Part shown: one piece after another, positions 8,223-17,287 of the stretch
How positions within the stretch are numbered: the stretch's first letter is position 1
Layout of the letters: each line of letters starts with the position of its first letter
Assembly: GCA_009773515.1 (NCBI GenBank)
Contig: WSXX01000040.1
Coordinates: forward strand, 8,423 to 51,115
Length of the DNA: 42,693 nt
Direction: 5' to 3'
Origin: Bacteroidota bacterium
GTDB lineage: Bacteria; Bacteroidota; Bacteroidia; Bacteroidales; Lentimicrobiaceae
Notes under the pieces: model-generated
Database searches by the model: none
What the model was told of the DNA's origin: nothing
Seen by the model: the letters and a program-made list of their open reading frames with translations, nothing else
Position numbers and translations under genes: made by a program

Positions 8223-9230
8223 ATGACACATAAAATAGCAGTAACAGGCACTGGCGGCGGTGTTGGCCAGAGCATACTTAAGTCGCTTTATAATACAGGG
8301 TATGAAATTGTTGCTTTAGATGGTGAGCTATTAGGAACAGGATTGTATGCTGCACCTATATCGTACATTATTCCATTTGCAAATAGGCCGGAATATATTC
8401 CCACCCTTCTGCAAATTTGTGAAAAAGAAAGCATTTCGTTGATTTTTCCTGGAATGGATGCCGAACTAGCTAAATTATCACAAAACAGAGATGCATTTAA
8501 AGCAATTGGAACTACCGTTGTTGTTAGTTCGCCTAATGTAATTGAATTATCTGATGACAAACAACATATGTATGACCATTTGAAAAACAGCGGTATTAAT
8601 TTGCCTTTTACTTCACCACTGCAAAACATTACTTATAAGCAGGTTAAGTTTCCAATCATCATAAAGCAAATGATAGGTGGTGCGAGATCAAAAAATGTTT
8701 TTCTGGTTAAAAACAAGAGTGAATGGGATGCCACGATTTCTCAAATTGGAGATAAAGCTGATAATTATATTGCACAGGAATATATTGAAGGAGAGGAATA
8801 CACTTGTGGGACTGTAAACTTGAATAATGAATGTAAAGGAGTTATAGTTATGCGAAGGACATTAAGAGACGGAGATACTTACAAATGTTTTACCGAAAAT
8901 AATATTGTAATTGAAAATGCTGTACGAAAAGTGGTTGAAACTATTAAACCATTTGGAGCATGCAACATCCAGTTGAGAATGAGAGAAGACATACCATATA
9001 TTTTTGAGATAAATGCACGTTGTTCAGGAACTACAGCTGCCCGTTCACTTTGTGGTTTTAATGAACCCAAAATGATTGCTGATTTTCTTTTAAAAGGAGT
9101 TGAGCCCAAGTTTGAAATTAAAGAACAAACAATATTAAGATATTGGAAGGAATTAGTAGTTGAAAACGACATCATTCAAACTCTACAAAGAGACCATCAT
9201 TTGCTTAAATCAAATTCAACTGCTCTATGA
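8223..9230 (+). CDS. ATP-grasp (CarB-like) carboxylate-amine/thiol ligase family
   Basis: 335 aa from ATG 8223. An open frame continues upstream but overlaps the aminotransferase in another frame, while MTHKIAVTGTGGGVGQS from 8223 is the natural N-terminal Rossmann-like start. The ATP-grasp core shows FPIIIKQMIGGARSKNVF (ATP-binding lysine and Gly-rich loop), AQEYIEGEEYTCG and FEINARCSGTTAARS (metal-binding E and N). The family is abundant in polysaccharide clusters as 'carbamoyl-phosphate synthase large-subunit-like' proteins and forms an amide or thioester through an acyl-phosphate. The substrate is unknown; joining an amino acid or similar group to a sugar is a reasonable guess. It overlaps the next gene by four bases. 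Confidence 0.85.
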   Translation: MTHKIAVTGTGGGVGQSILKSLYNTGYEIVALDGELLGTGLYAAPISYIIPFANRPEYIPTLLQICEKESISLIFPGMDAELAKLSQNRDAFKAIGTTVVVSSPNVIELSDDKQHMYDHLKNSGINLPFTSPLQNITYKQVKFPIIIKQMIGGARSKNVFLVKNKSEWDATISQIGDKADNYIAQEYIEGEEYTCGTVNLNNECKGVIVMRRTLRDGDTYKCFTENNIVIENAVRKVVETIKPFGACNIQLRMREDIPYIFEINARCSGTTAARSLCGFNEPKMIADFLLKGVEPKFEIKEQTILRYWKELVVENDIIQTLQRDHHLLKSNSTAL

Positions 9231-10018
9231 TATTATTTACAGGAACAGGAGCCTTATCAGCAGAGTTTGCAAAGTATTATTCTTGTAAAATAATATCTGC
9301 CCGTTTGCTGGATGATATACAATTGGCAGAGGCAATTGAATCTTGCAATATTATTATTCATAATGCAGCAACCTTGTCCGCTCCCAATATAGAGACCTTT
9401 GTTGAAAGTAATTTTTTGCTTACTAAACGCATTCTTGACATTGCCTACAAAATTAACTCACAAATTAAATTTATTAATATAAGTTCAATGAGTATATTAA
9501 AAACGGCTAGATCATACCTTGATACAACAGAAATGTCTCATTATGCCTTATCAAAATTTTTAGCTGAAATTTATTGCCTTAATCATCCGATGAAGAGGCT
9601 TACCAATATAAGATTTTCAACGATCTTTTATAAGGACCCTTTAAGGGATGGACTTTCAAAGCTTGCTCATGATGCATTTAATAAGAAGAAAGTAGCAATA
9701 TATAACAACGGTGAAAATTGTCGCGATTTTATCCCTATTAATATTGCAGTAAAATATCTATACAATCTTGTCAATCAAGAAGATTACCCTAGAAAGGTAA
9801 ATATTGCTTCAGGGGTCTCACATAGTTTCCGACATTTTGTTGATTTAATACTGCTACAATATCCGAGAACTGAAGTTGATGATAGAATATTAGAAACAAA
9901 TGAAATCCTATGTAATTTCAGTGAAGACACAATCCGCACTTGGGGTGAATTATATTCTGGTATAGATATGGAGTTCCTCCATTACTTAAAAACTATTCAT
10001 GAGGATACTGATTTATAG
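9227..10018 (+). CDS. NAD(P)-dependent sugar epimerase/dehydratase (extended SDR)
   Basis: 263 aa, shorter than the typical 310-340 aa of extended SDRs. The N-terminal nucleotide loop is FTGTGALS (4-11). The family HNAA motif is at 45-48, catalytic serines are around NISSMS, and Y106/K110 form the YxxxK pair. A later NNGENCRDFIPINIAVKYL block matches the 'R-DF-V-D' substrate-domain signature of nucleotide-sugar SDRs. Which sugar it acts on cannot be told. ATG overlaps the previous stop (ATGA), and its own 3' end overlaps the next gene by 20 bases, so the three genes 8223-10634 look like one translationally coupled cassette. Confidence 0.8.
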   Translation: MILFTGTGALSAEFAKYYSCKIISARLLDDIQLAEAIESCNIIIHNAATLSAPNIETFVESNFLLTKRILDIAYKINSQIKFINISSMSILKTARSYLDTTEMSHYALSKFLAEIYCLNHPMKRLTNIRFSTIFYKDPLRDGLSKLAHDAFNKKKVAIYNNGENCRDFIPINIAVKYLYNLVNQEDYPRKVNIASGVSHSFRHFVDLILLQYPRTEVDDRILETNEILCNFSEDTIRTWGELYSGIDMEFLHYLKTIHEDTDL

Positions 10019-10634
10019 CGACGTACACGGTAATCTCCCTGCATTTGAAACAGTACTAAAAGATGCTGGGCCATGCGATTCTTACATTTGTCTAGGCGAT
10101 TTAGTTAATTATGGCCCCTGGAGTAATGAGTGTGTTGATCTTGCCATGTCGCTGCCAAATTCTACAATCCTGATGGGAAATCATGAGGAAGCCTTTATTT
10201 CAGGTTTCTATTCAGGTAGTAATACACTTGTACAAGATTTTTTTAGACAAACTTTGCTAAATTTCGATCGTTTTCAACAAATAAAGTCTTTTTTACCCTC
10301 ATATAAAGTTGAAGAATATTTGTGTATTCATACTGTTCACAATCAAAATATTTATCCGGATACTATTATTGAATTAGATAAAAATTATATCATTGGGCAC
10401 TCCCACCATCAATTCTTGATCAAAAACAATGGTTTTAATTTGTATAATGCAGGTAGTGTCGGACAGAATCGGAAAATTATTAATATTGCAAGCTACTTGA
10501 TTTTCGATACTGATTTGAATAAAATTGAAATGAATTTAACTAAATTTGATATTAACTTAGTTATTGATAAAATGAAGGATCTGCTTTATCCGCAAAATTG
10601 TATTTTATATTATAAACAAAAGCAAAAATTTTAA
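9999..10634 (+). CDS. YfcE/MJ0936-type calcineurin-like metallophosphoesterase
   Basis: 211 aa with the full metal-binding set: SDVHGN (D8, H10), CLGDLVNYGP (D34), GNHEE (N61, H62), CIHTVH (H111) and GHSHHQF (H134, H136). Such enzymes hydrolyse phosphomonoesters or diesters. In a glycan cluster the substrate could be a sugar phosphate or a phosphorylated intermediate of the preceding ATP-grasp step. The start is set by the conserved DxH only seven residues in, which forces a 20-base overlap with the SDR gene. The C-terminal 40 residues are lysine-, asparagine- and isoleucine-rich without clear motifs. Confidence 0.85.
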   Translation: MRILIYSDVHGNLPAFETVLKDAGPCDSYICLGDLVNYGPWSNECVDLAMSLPNSTILMGNHEEAFISGFYSGSNTLVQDFFRQTLLNFDRFQQIKSFLPSYKVEEYLCIHTVHNQNIYPDTIIELDKNYIIGHSHHQFLIKNNGFNLYNAGSVGQNRKIINIASYLIFDTDLNKIEMNLTKFDINLVIDKMKDLLYPQNCILYYKQKQKF

Positions 10635-10678
10635 TTATAGTTTTTTTCAACTGTTTACACACCTTTAATATTCAAAAT

Positions 10679-11545
10679 ATGAATGAGGATAGAATTAAGG
10701 TTTCAGTTTGTATGATCACTTATAATCATGAATTTTACATCAAACAAGCCATAGAAGGTGTTTTGATGCAAAAATGTAATTTTGATTTTGAATTAGTCAT
10801 AGGAGAAGATTGTAGCAGTGATGGTACACGTAATATTTGCGAAAAATATGCAGTAAACAATAATCATATAAGGTTGTTAGGGAATGAAAATAATTTAGGT
10901 GTTATGCCTAACTTTATTCGATCGTTACAAGCATGTAAAGCTAAATACATCGCACTCTGCGAAGGTGATGATTATTGGACCGACCCGTTAAAGTTGCAGA
11001 AGCAGGTAAATTTTTTGGAAGCTAATCCGGCATATAGTTTATGCTTTCATAATGCCATCATTAAACATGAAGGCAAGCAAGCCAAAGACGAGTTGTATTT
11101 TAAAAATAAGATAAGTGATAATATTGATATTAAGAAGATTATCGCTGGGCATGGGATGCCCACTGCAAGTATGCTTTTTAAAAAAGATGCGCTAGAAATA
11201 CCATTTTGGCTTAATTATGTCTATAATGGCGACTATGCGATCCGGCTAATTTTGGCAACAAAAGGAACTATTGGATATTTGGATGAATTAATGACAGTAT
11301 ATCGCAAACAACCAGGCGGATTAAATGCAACGATGGTTAATGCTAAAGTACACCAACATATAATTGTGTTATTGAGCTATTTCAATATTTACACCAACTT
11401 CAAATACAATGATTTAATTATTGAAAGAATCAATTCGAAATTTAAAGAATACCCGTTTGAACTTATTCGGGATAAATCAAGGTTGTACAGATTTTTATCA
11501 ATTGCCTACTGGGAACATAGGCTCGGTAAAACTTTTAAGTTCTGA
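10679..11545 (+). CDS. Family 2 glycosyltransferase
   Basis: 288 aa with a GT-A fold. Motifs are VSVCMITYNHEFYIKQAIEG (8-27), GEDCSSDGT and CEGDDYWTDPLKLQKQ, which carries the DxD-like metal site. It belongs to the group often annotated as glycosyltransferase for lipopolysaccharide or capsule. It is cytoplasmic and would add one sugar to the lipid-linked repeat unit. Donor and linkage cannot be inferred. The gene is 44 bases from the previous one and upstream of the polymerase. Confidence 0.9.
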   Translation: MNEDRIKVSVCMITYNHEFYIKQAIEGVLMQKCNFDFELVIGEDCSSDGTRNICEKYAVNNNHIRLLGNENNLGVMPNFIRSLQACKAKYIALCEGDDYWTDPLKLQKQVNFLEANPAYSLCFHNAIIKHEGKQAKDELYFKNKISDNIDIKKIIAGHGMPTASMLFKKDALEIPFWLNYVYNGDYAIRLILATKGTIGYLDELMTVYRKQPGGLNATMVNAKVHQHIIVLLSYFNIYTNFKYNDLIIERINSKFKEYPFELIRDKSRLYRFLSIAYWEHRLGKTFKF

Positions 11546-11584
11546 CAAAAATATTATTGATAATCAATCTTAAAAATAAAAGAA

Positions 11585-13018
11585 ATGGGTATATCTGATC
11601 TGATATCATTGATAACAACCATCCTATTAGTAATATTACTAATAAGATTTTATCAAGTTTGGGGCATGAAAATGTTGATGCACCCCGGGTTGTATTTCAA
11701 TCTAATCTGGCTTACATCTGTAATATCCCAGTGGTATTTAACGAAAATTGAGTTGGCGCTATTACCCTTTCCTGAATTTGCTGATGAGTTAAATATATTT
11801 GTGGGTTTTACTGCACTCTGCTTCCTTATTTTCTTATCTCATGGCAAGAGAAAATCCGCGCAACCAGCCACACCACTTAATTATGTATATTCTGTAAAGT
11901 TTTACCAGATTTTAGCATTTGTCTCCCTGTTATCAGCCTTTTTCATGTTTTTTGCAAGTGGAGCTTCGTTTAATTTAGCAGAAACCAGGTTATCAGGTCC
12001 AGCCAACAACAGTCTTATCTCTGGTGGCAATAAGAGCGGCTTATATATTATTGCCCAAATTGCCACGTCATTCAATCCCTTAATGTCCATTTTTGCCGGA
12101 TATCTGATTGGTATGAAAATCCAAAGAAAGGAAGTATTAATAAGTAGCTACTTTTGGTTACTGGCACCTTTTATGATAGCTTTAATTTTTATGTTCACAA
12201 GTGGTGGCCGTAATCCTCTGGCTGTTGGATTAAAAGTGTATTTACTGGGCTTCGCATTTTCAATGCCACAATTGTTAATAAGCAAGTTAAGGAATAAGAT
12301 TTTTAAATATATATTTTTAATACTCTTTGGCTTCACTCTATTTTCGACTGCTGCAGCCGTGCAAAGACAAATAAAAATGCAGTCGTATAATAAATTTTTA
12401 GACGCCACTAATTATGACTCAAAAATAATATTTGCTTTTTCAGGCATCCTTGAATATATGTCGGCACACTATTGGGGCTACCAATTAAGAAGAGTAGATT
12501 CAATGGAACCGGAACTTGGATGGGGGTATAATACATTCTATGGAGTTATTGATGCAGGCATTCCGTTTTCTGGCTTAATGGGAATAAATAGTTCTCTGGT
12601 TAATTTGCTAGGGATAGAGGAACAGGATTATTTAAGTTCATACAATTCCGGTAAGGAAGGAAGCTACACTACGACTTCTGTTTATCTAGCCATTGTAAAG
12701 GATTTTGGCGTACCGGGGGCCTTTGTATTTATATTTTTCTTTGCGTTTTACACACAGTGGTTGTTTACACGGGCCATGCGAAAAAAATATTTCAAAGCAA
12801 CTAACATTTTCTTTTTATATCTGTGTTTCCAGTTCTGGGCTTCTTCAAATTTTGGTTCCGCATACAACAGTAATTTTTCAGTATTTAATTTGTTTATTTT
12901 ATTCTTTGTATTTGATTATATGCAAAAAATATTTGCAAATAGGCCTAAAATAAGAAACAAGGAAGGAGTTCTTAATCATATAAGCCAACAGGGTTTTACT
13001 TCTTCTGCTAAAGCATAG
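11585..13018 (+). CDS. wzy: O-antigen/exopolysaccharide polymerase (Wzy-like)
   Basis: 477 aa and strongly hydrophobic, with about ten to twelve predicted membrane spans and a long periplasmic loop near 290-370. SGGRNPLAVGLKVYLLG and a late YNSNFSVFNLFILF helix resemble the PF14296-type Wzy family of 'oligosaccharide repeat unit polymerases'. Sequence conservation in Wzy is low, so the call rests on topology, size and position between glycosyltransferases and the flippase. It would polymerise undecaprenyl-PP-linked repeats on the periplasmic face. ATG 11585 follows an AAAGAAATG context. Confidence 0.8.
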   Translation: MGISDLISLITTILLVILLIRFYQVWGMKMLMHPGLYFNLIWLTSVISQWYLTKIELALLPFPEFADELNIFVGFTALCFLIFLSHGKRKSAQPATPLNYVYSVKFYQILAFVSLLSAFFMFFASGASFNLAETRLSGPANNSLISGGNKSGLYIIAQIATSFNPLMSIFAGYLIGMKIQRKEVLISSYFWLLAPFMIALIFMFTSGGRNPLAVGLKVYLLGFAFSMPQLLISKLRNKIFKYIFLILFGFTLFSTAAAVQRQIKMQSYNKFLDATNYDSKIIFAFSGILEYMSAHYWGYQLRRVDSMEPELGWGYNTFYGVIDAGIPFSGLMGINSSLVNLLGIEEQDYLSSYNSGKEGSYTTTSVYLAIVKDFGVPGAFVFIFFFAFYTQWLFTRAMRKKYFKATNIFFLYLCFQFWASSNFGSAYNSNFSVFNLFILFFVFDYMQKIFANRPKIRNKEGVLNHISQQGFTSSAKA

Positions 13019-13061
13019 CAAGAGCAATTACTCATTCTCCGGATTTTACAGACCTCAAATA

Positions 13062-14288
13062 ATGAAACCACTAAAATTACTACTTGTAACTCAAGCCAAC
13101 CCCTATTTTACTTCGTCTGCATCAGGCAACAGAATGCGGTCGATACTGGACGGGTTGGCTAAACAAGGGGTGGAGATACATATAATAATTACACAAGGTT
13201 TTAGGTCTTTTGATGAATTTAAAAGATACAGGTGGAAAGGTAATATAAGTGAAATTACATACAGATATACTATTTTTCTTCTACATAGTTCACTTTGGAT
13301 GCGCCGTATCTCAGGTTATATTTTAGCACCTTTATTAAAAAATACTAATGCTAAACTTCTTAGAAAAAAGATAATTGATTTTGATCCTCAAATAATCTGG
13401 GTACATCAAAACCTTGACGTACTAGATGTTTATCTCCTGGCAAAAGCTCACTTAAATCAACAAAATTATAAATTGATGATTGAATTAAATGAGTTTCATG
13501 ATATCGGCCTTGTACATGCAACCAACAGCTTGCAACTTACACTCTCAAAACGTTATAGTAAAACGCTTCTTACTAAGATTCTGCCAAAAGCAGACTTTTT
13601 GGTTATAATGACCAGACACTTATTGGAATATTACCGGCAATACACTGATGCTAACAGGGCCTTATTTTTGCACATGCCTATGACCGTTGATATGGAACGA
13701 TTCCAGTTAAAAAAGGATAAAAAAGACAGGTATATAGCCTATTGTGGTTCGAGCAGTTTTGTAAAGGATGGTGTTGATATATTGATTAGATCATTTGCAG
13801 CTATATCAGGGAAATATCCTGAAATTAAACTAAAAATAGCTGCTTTTATGGAAGCGGATGGATCAAAGATGCTGGCTCTGATTAATGAGCTAAAGATGCA
13901 GGGAAAGATAGAATATGTCGGAGAATTAAAACGAGATGAGATTCCTGACTTCATTATAAATGCAGAACTATTGCTTTTGCCTCGACCAGATTCAAAACAG
14001 GCACAGGGTGGTTTCCCCACTAAATTAGGCGAATACCTTGCAACCGGCAACCCGGTTTGTGCGACAACTGTTGGCGAAATTCCCGATTATTTAAAAGATG
14101 GAGAATCTGTTTATTTTGCAGAACCAGGTTCTGTTGATTCATTTGCAGATTCTATGGATAGGGCATTGTCTGATCCGAAGAAAGCTGCACAAATTGGAAA
14201 AAATGGCAAGCATATAGCCGACTGTAACTTCAACATGGACATTCAAACTGAGCGACTTTTTTCATTCCTAAATGAGCATGCATTATAA
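13062..14288 (+). CDS. Family 4 glycosyltransferase
   Basis: 408 aa with a GT-B fold. The N-terminal lobe begins LKLLLVTQANPYFTSSASGN with the glycine-containing acceptor loop. The C-terminal lobe shows IAYCGSSSFVKDGVDILIRS and the donor-binding segment ending QGGFPTKLGEYLATGNPV, where the usual EGFPxxxxE is modified. It is probably a retaining transferase. It sits 43 bases after wzy and 38 before the first NodB-like gene. Substrate unknown. Confidence 0.88.
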   Translation: MKPLKLLLVTQANPYFTSSASGNRMRSILDGLAKQGVEIHIIITQGFRSFDEFKRYRWKGNISEITYRYTIFLLHSSLWMRRISGYILAPLLKNTNAKLLRKKIIDFDPQIIWVHQNLDVLDVYLLAKAHLNQQNYKLMIELNEFHDIGLVHATNSLQLTLSKRYSKTLLTKILPKADFLVIMTRHLLEYYRQYTDANRALFLHMPMTVDMERFQLKKDKKDRYIAYCGSSSFVKDGVDILIRSFAAISGKYPEIKLKIAAFMEADGSKMLALINELKMQGKIEYVGELKRDEIPDFIINAELLLLPRPDSKQAQGGFPTKLGEYLATGNPVCATTVGEIPDYLKDGESVYFAEPGSVDSFADSMDRALSDPKKAAQIGKNGKHIADCNFNMDIQTERLFSFLNEHAL

Positions 14289-14326
14289 ATCAGAATTAGT
14301 AAAAAAAACATTTCATCAATATTAAT

Positions 14327-15460
14327 ATGGGTATTAAACAGGTAAGTCGTGTACTTCTTCGTAATATAGCTAATTTACCCGGCTGGCGGACACATAGGAA
14401 AATTGTGATTATTGAAAGCGACGATTGGGGTAGTATCCGTATGCCTTCAAAAACCACATACAATTCTCTGTTGGAAAAGGGGATTAAATTAACAAGTAAT
14501 GGGACAAGTATTTTTAATCAATACGATTCTTTGGAATCCAATAACGATTTAACTGCATTATTTGAGACTTTATCGAAATTTAAAGATAAAAATGGAAACC
14601 ATCCTGTTTTTACACCTTTATGTGTTGTAGCCAATCCTGATTTCGAAAAAATCAGTAATTCGGGATTTGAAGAATATTATTATGAAAACTTTAATGAAAC
14701 TCTTTTAAAATACAAAGGCCGGGAGAATGTCTATGATTTATGGCTCGAAGGAATTAGAAACAAACTATTTGTACCGCAATTTCACGGTCGCGAACACCTG
14801 AATGTTGCTGTGTGGATGAAAGCACTTAAAGAAAACGACCCGGATACCCACTTTGCATTTAACAACGGTATGTGGGGTTTTAAAAATAGACACCCACACA
14901 ATATTTCCAATCAGGCAGCATTCGAGCTATCTGATCCAACTGAAATAACTTCACAAACAGCTATACTTGCAGATGGTCTTTCAGTTTTCAAGAAACTATT
15001 GGGTTATAAAGCCTCCTATTTTGTGCCGCCCAATGGTGCGATTAATAACCGTTTAGAATTAGCCGCATCAAGTGCCGGAATCAAATATATGTATGGCGAA
15101 CGTTTTCAGCATGAATCCCTTGGAAATGGAAAGACAAAAATTCATTGGCATTATTTGGGGCAAAAAAATAAGCACAGTCAAATCTACCTCAGTAGAAATT
15201 GTAATTTCGAAACATCTGTCGATAACCGGGATTGGGTAAATGAATGCCTGAGTAGCATAAACACTGTATTCAAGTGGAAGAAACCTGCAATAATAAATAC
15301 CCACAGAGTTAATTATATCGGGGCTATTGATCCAGCCAACAGAGATAAAGGCATCCGAAACCTCAATGAGTTGCTTGCAACTGTAGTAAAAATTTGGCCA
15401 GACGTTGAATTTATGACATCAACAGATTTAGGTGCACTAATAGCCAAAACACGGGTATGA
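14327..15460 (+). CDS. NodB-like polysaccharide (de)acetylase-related protein, copy 1
   Basis: 377 aa. The N-terminal block KIVIIESDDWGSIRMPS (25-41) contains an acidic pair D32/D33. It is followed much later by PQFHGREHLNV (H153, E156, H157) and INTHRVNYIG (H326), an arrangement like the DD, HxxxH and distal His metal set of carbohydrate esterase 4 proteins, but with unusual spacing. In Bacteroidota these are annotated as polysaccharide (de)acetylases next to glycosyltransferases. There is no signal peptide or membrane helix, so it would act in the cytoplasm. A paralogue follows with a four-base ATGA overlap. Activity is inferred from motifs only. Confidence 0.75.
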   Translation: MGIKQVSRVLLRNIANLPGWRTHRKIVIIESDDWGSIRMPSKTTYNSLLEKGIKLTSNGTSIFNQYDSLESNNDLTALFETLSKFKDKNGNHPVFTPLCVVANPDFEKISNSGFEEYYYENFNETLLKYKGRENVYDLWLEGIRNKLFVPQFHGREHLNVAVWMKALKENDPDTHFAFNNGMWGFKNRHPHNISNQAAFELSDPTEITSQTAILADGLSVFKKLLGYKASYFVPPNGAINNRLELAASSAGIKYMYGERFQHESLGNGKTKIHWHYLGQKNKHSQIYLSRNCNFETSVDNRDWVNECLSSINTVFKWKKPAIINTHRVNYIGAIDPANRDKGIRNLNELLATVVKIWPDVEFMTSTDLGALIAKTRV

Positions 15461-16584
15461 ATTTTAATTTAAAACAAGAACTTATTCGGAATTTGGCAAA
15501 TATTCCTGGATGGCATACAAAACGTAAAATTGTTGTAATAGAGTCAGATGACTGGGGAAGCATTCGTATGCCATCGCGCGAAGTCTATCTAACTCTATTG
15601 AAAAAAGGATTTAGAGTTGATGAGAACCCATTTAATAGGTATGATTCTTTAGCGAGTGAAGAAGATTTGACTGCCCTTTTTGAAGTACTTAATTCAGTTA
15701 AAGATAAAAACAATAAACCAGCGATAATTACTGCAAACACAATAGTTGCTAACCCAGATTTTGAAAAAATCAGAAAAAGCAATTTTCAGGATTACCATTA
15801 TGAGCCATTTACAGAAACCTTGAAAAGATATTCAGCACATTCCAAATCATTTGATTTATGGAAAGAGGGGATTAACAATTCTGTTTTTAGACCTCAATTC
15901 CATGGACGGGAGCACCTTAATGTTATTAAGTGGATGAAGGCGTTAGCCGATAACACTGGGAATGTAAGAATGGCATTCGATAATAATATGTTTGATATAA
16001 GTAGCAGCATTTCAAAAACTGATGACTCTTTTCTGGAAGCTCTAAACTTAGTCGACCCAAATGAAATACATTTTCAAAAACAATCTTTAGCTGACGGTTT
16101 GAAACTATTTGAGAATATTTTTAACTATCAATCAAAAACTTTTATTGCACCTTGTTATATCTGGAGCTCTAAATTAAATAGTACCCTTAAAGAAAGCGGT
16201 GTTCTTGGCATACAGGGCAACTGGAATCAATTAGAACCTTCTCTGACAAAAGAAAAGAGATTTAAAACAATTAAACATTTTACTGGTCAGACGAATGAGA
16301 TTGGGCAATATTACACCACAAGAAATGTCCATTTTGAGCCTTCGTATAAACAAAATTTTGATTGGATATCTGATACACTGTTCAGGACTAAAACAGCATT
16401 TCGGTGGGGTAAACCCGCTATAATAAGTTCACACCGAATGAATTTTATAGGTTTTATCGATGCTGAAAACAGAGATCGCAATTTGTTTCTCTTCGCAAGA
16501 TTACTCAAAGAAATTGTTAAAAATTGGCCAGATGTTGAATTTACTAGTTCAGATGAACTTTTTAAAATATTTAAAAACCCATGA
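15457..16584 (+). CDS. NodB-like polysaccharide (de)acetylase-related protein, copy 2
   Basis: 375 aa and a clear paralogue of the preceding protein. It shares KRKIVVIESDDWGSIRMPSR, TALFEVL, VANPDFEKI, FRPQFHGREHLNV and SSHRMNFIGFIDAENRD in the same order and spacing. All presumptive metal ligands are retained, so neither copy looks dead. The four-base ATGA overlaps at both ends couple it to copy 1 and to the acyltransferase at 16581. The middle third (the GMWGFKNRH region of copy 1) differs most, which suggests different substrates or a heteromeric pair. Confidence 0.75.
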   Translation: MNFNLKQELIRNLANIPGWHTKRKIVVIESDDWGSIRMPSREVYLTLLKKGFRVDENPFNRYDSLASEEDLTALFEVLNSVKDKNNKPAIITANTIVANPDFEKIRKSNFQDYHYEPFTETLKRYSAHSKSFDLWKEGINNSVFRPQFHGREHLNVIKWMKALADNTGNVRMAFDNNMFDISSSISKTDDSFLEALNLVDPNEIHFQKQSLADGLKLFENIFNYQSKTFIAPCYIWSSKLNSTLKESGVLGIQGNWNQLEPSLTKEKRFKTIKHFTGQTNEIGQYYTTRNVHFEPSYKQNFDWISDTLFRTKTAFRWGKPAIISSHRMNFIGFIDAENRDRNLFLFARLLKEIVKNWPDVEFTSSDELFKIFKNP

Positions 16585-17168
16585 TTAAATCAAAAAAAGA
16601 TTATCTATTTTATTTGAATGAAGATAAAATAGCCTTGGGTATTAAAAAAAGCAGCATTACTTCAAAAATAAAACTGACAATATACCCTGATTATATTTAT
16701 AAATTTCAATGTATATTAAGAAAAGTAGAATACTACAAGAATTGCAAAAAGGATGGGATTTTTAACAAAATAGTAAGTGCGCTCATTTATTACCGATTTC
16801 AAAAGTTATCTGTAAAGCTTGGGTTTTCGATCCCTACAAATGTTTTTGGCCCTGGTTTGTCCATCGTACATTATGGAACTATAATTGTTAGCCATAATGC
16901 ATCGATTGGAGCAAACTGCAGAATTCATGCTGATACGAATATTGGAGCATCAGGAGGTTCAAGCAAAGCACCTAAATTAGGTAATAATGTCTATATTGCA
17001 CCTGGGGTTAAAATTTTTGGGGACATTTCAATTCCTAATAATACTGCATTGGGTGCAAACTCGGTTGTAAATAAATCCTTTATTAAAGAAGGTACTCTTA
17101 TTGCTGGTATTCCTGCAAAAGTTATTAAAAATATTGATATTAGAGATATTATTAAACACATTGTTTAA
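16581..17168 (+). CDS. Serine acetyltransferase-like hexapeptide-repeat O-acetyltransferase
   Basis: 195 aa. The N-terminal 75 residues are helical and basic. From residue 90 a left-handed beta-helix begins, with FGPGLSIVHYGTIIV (H97 at the catalytic position of CysE-type enzymes), ASIGANCRIHADTNIGA, KLGNNVYIAPGVKIFG and IAGIPAKVIKN. This resembles the CysE-like sugar O-acetyltransferases of capsule loci rather than true serine acetyltransferase. It probably acetylates a glycan sugar. It overlaps the previous stop by four bases and is followed by a 119-base gap without obvious signals. Confidence 0.85.
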   Translation: MIKSKKDYLFYLNEDKIALGIKKSSITSKIKLTIYPDYIYKFQCILRKVEYYKNCKKDGIFNKIVSALIYYRFQKLSVKLGFSIPTNVFGPGLSIVHYGTIIVSHNASIGANCRIHADTNIGASGGSSKAPKLGNNVYIAPGVKIFGDISIPNNTALGANSVVNKSFIKEGTLIAGIPAKVIKNIDIRDIIKHIV

Positions 17169-17287
17169 TGCAGTTCTTTTTAATTATTGTTTAAAAAACC
17201 ATAACAGAATTGCAAATTAAGAAAATCTCTTCTATTATATTCCTCTTTGCCTATGCTAAATGCATATAAAAGAAAGAAAAGCCTGAA

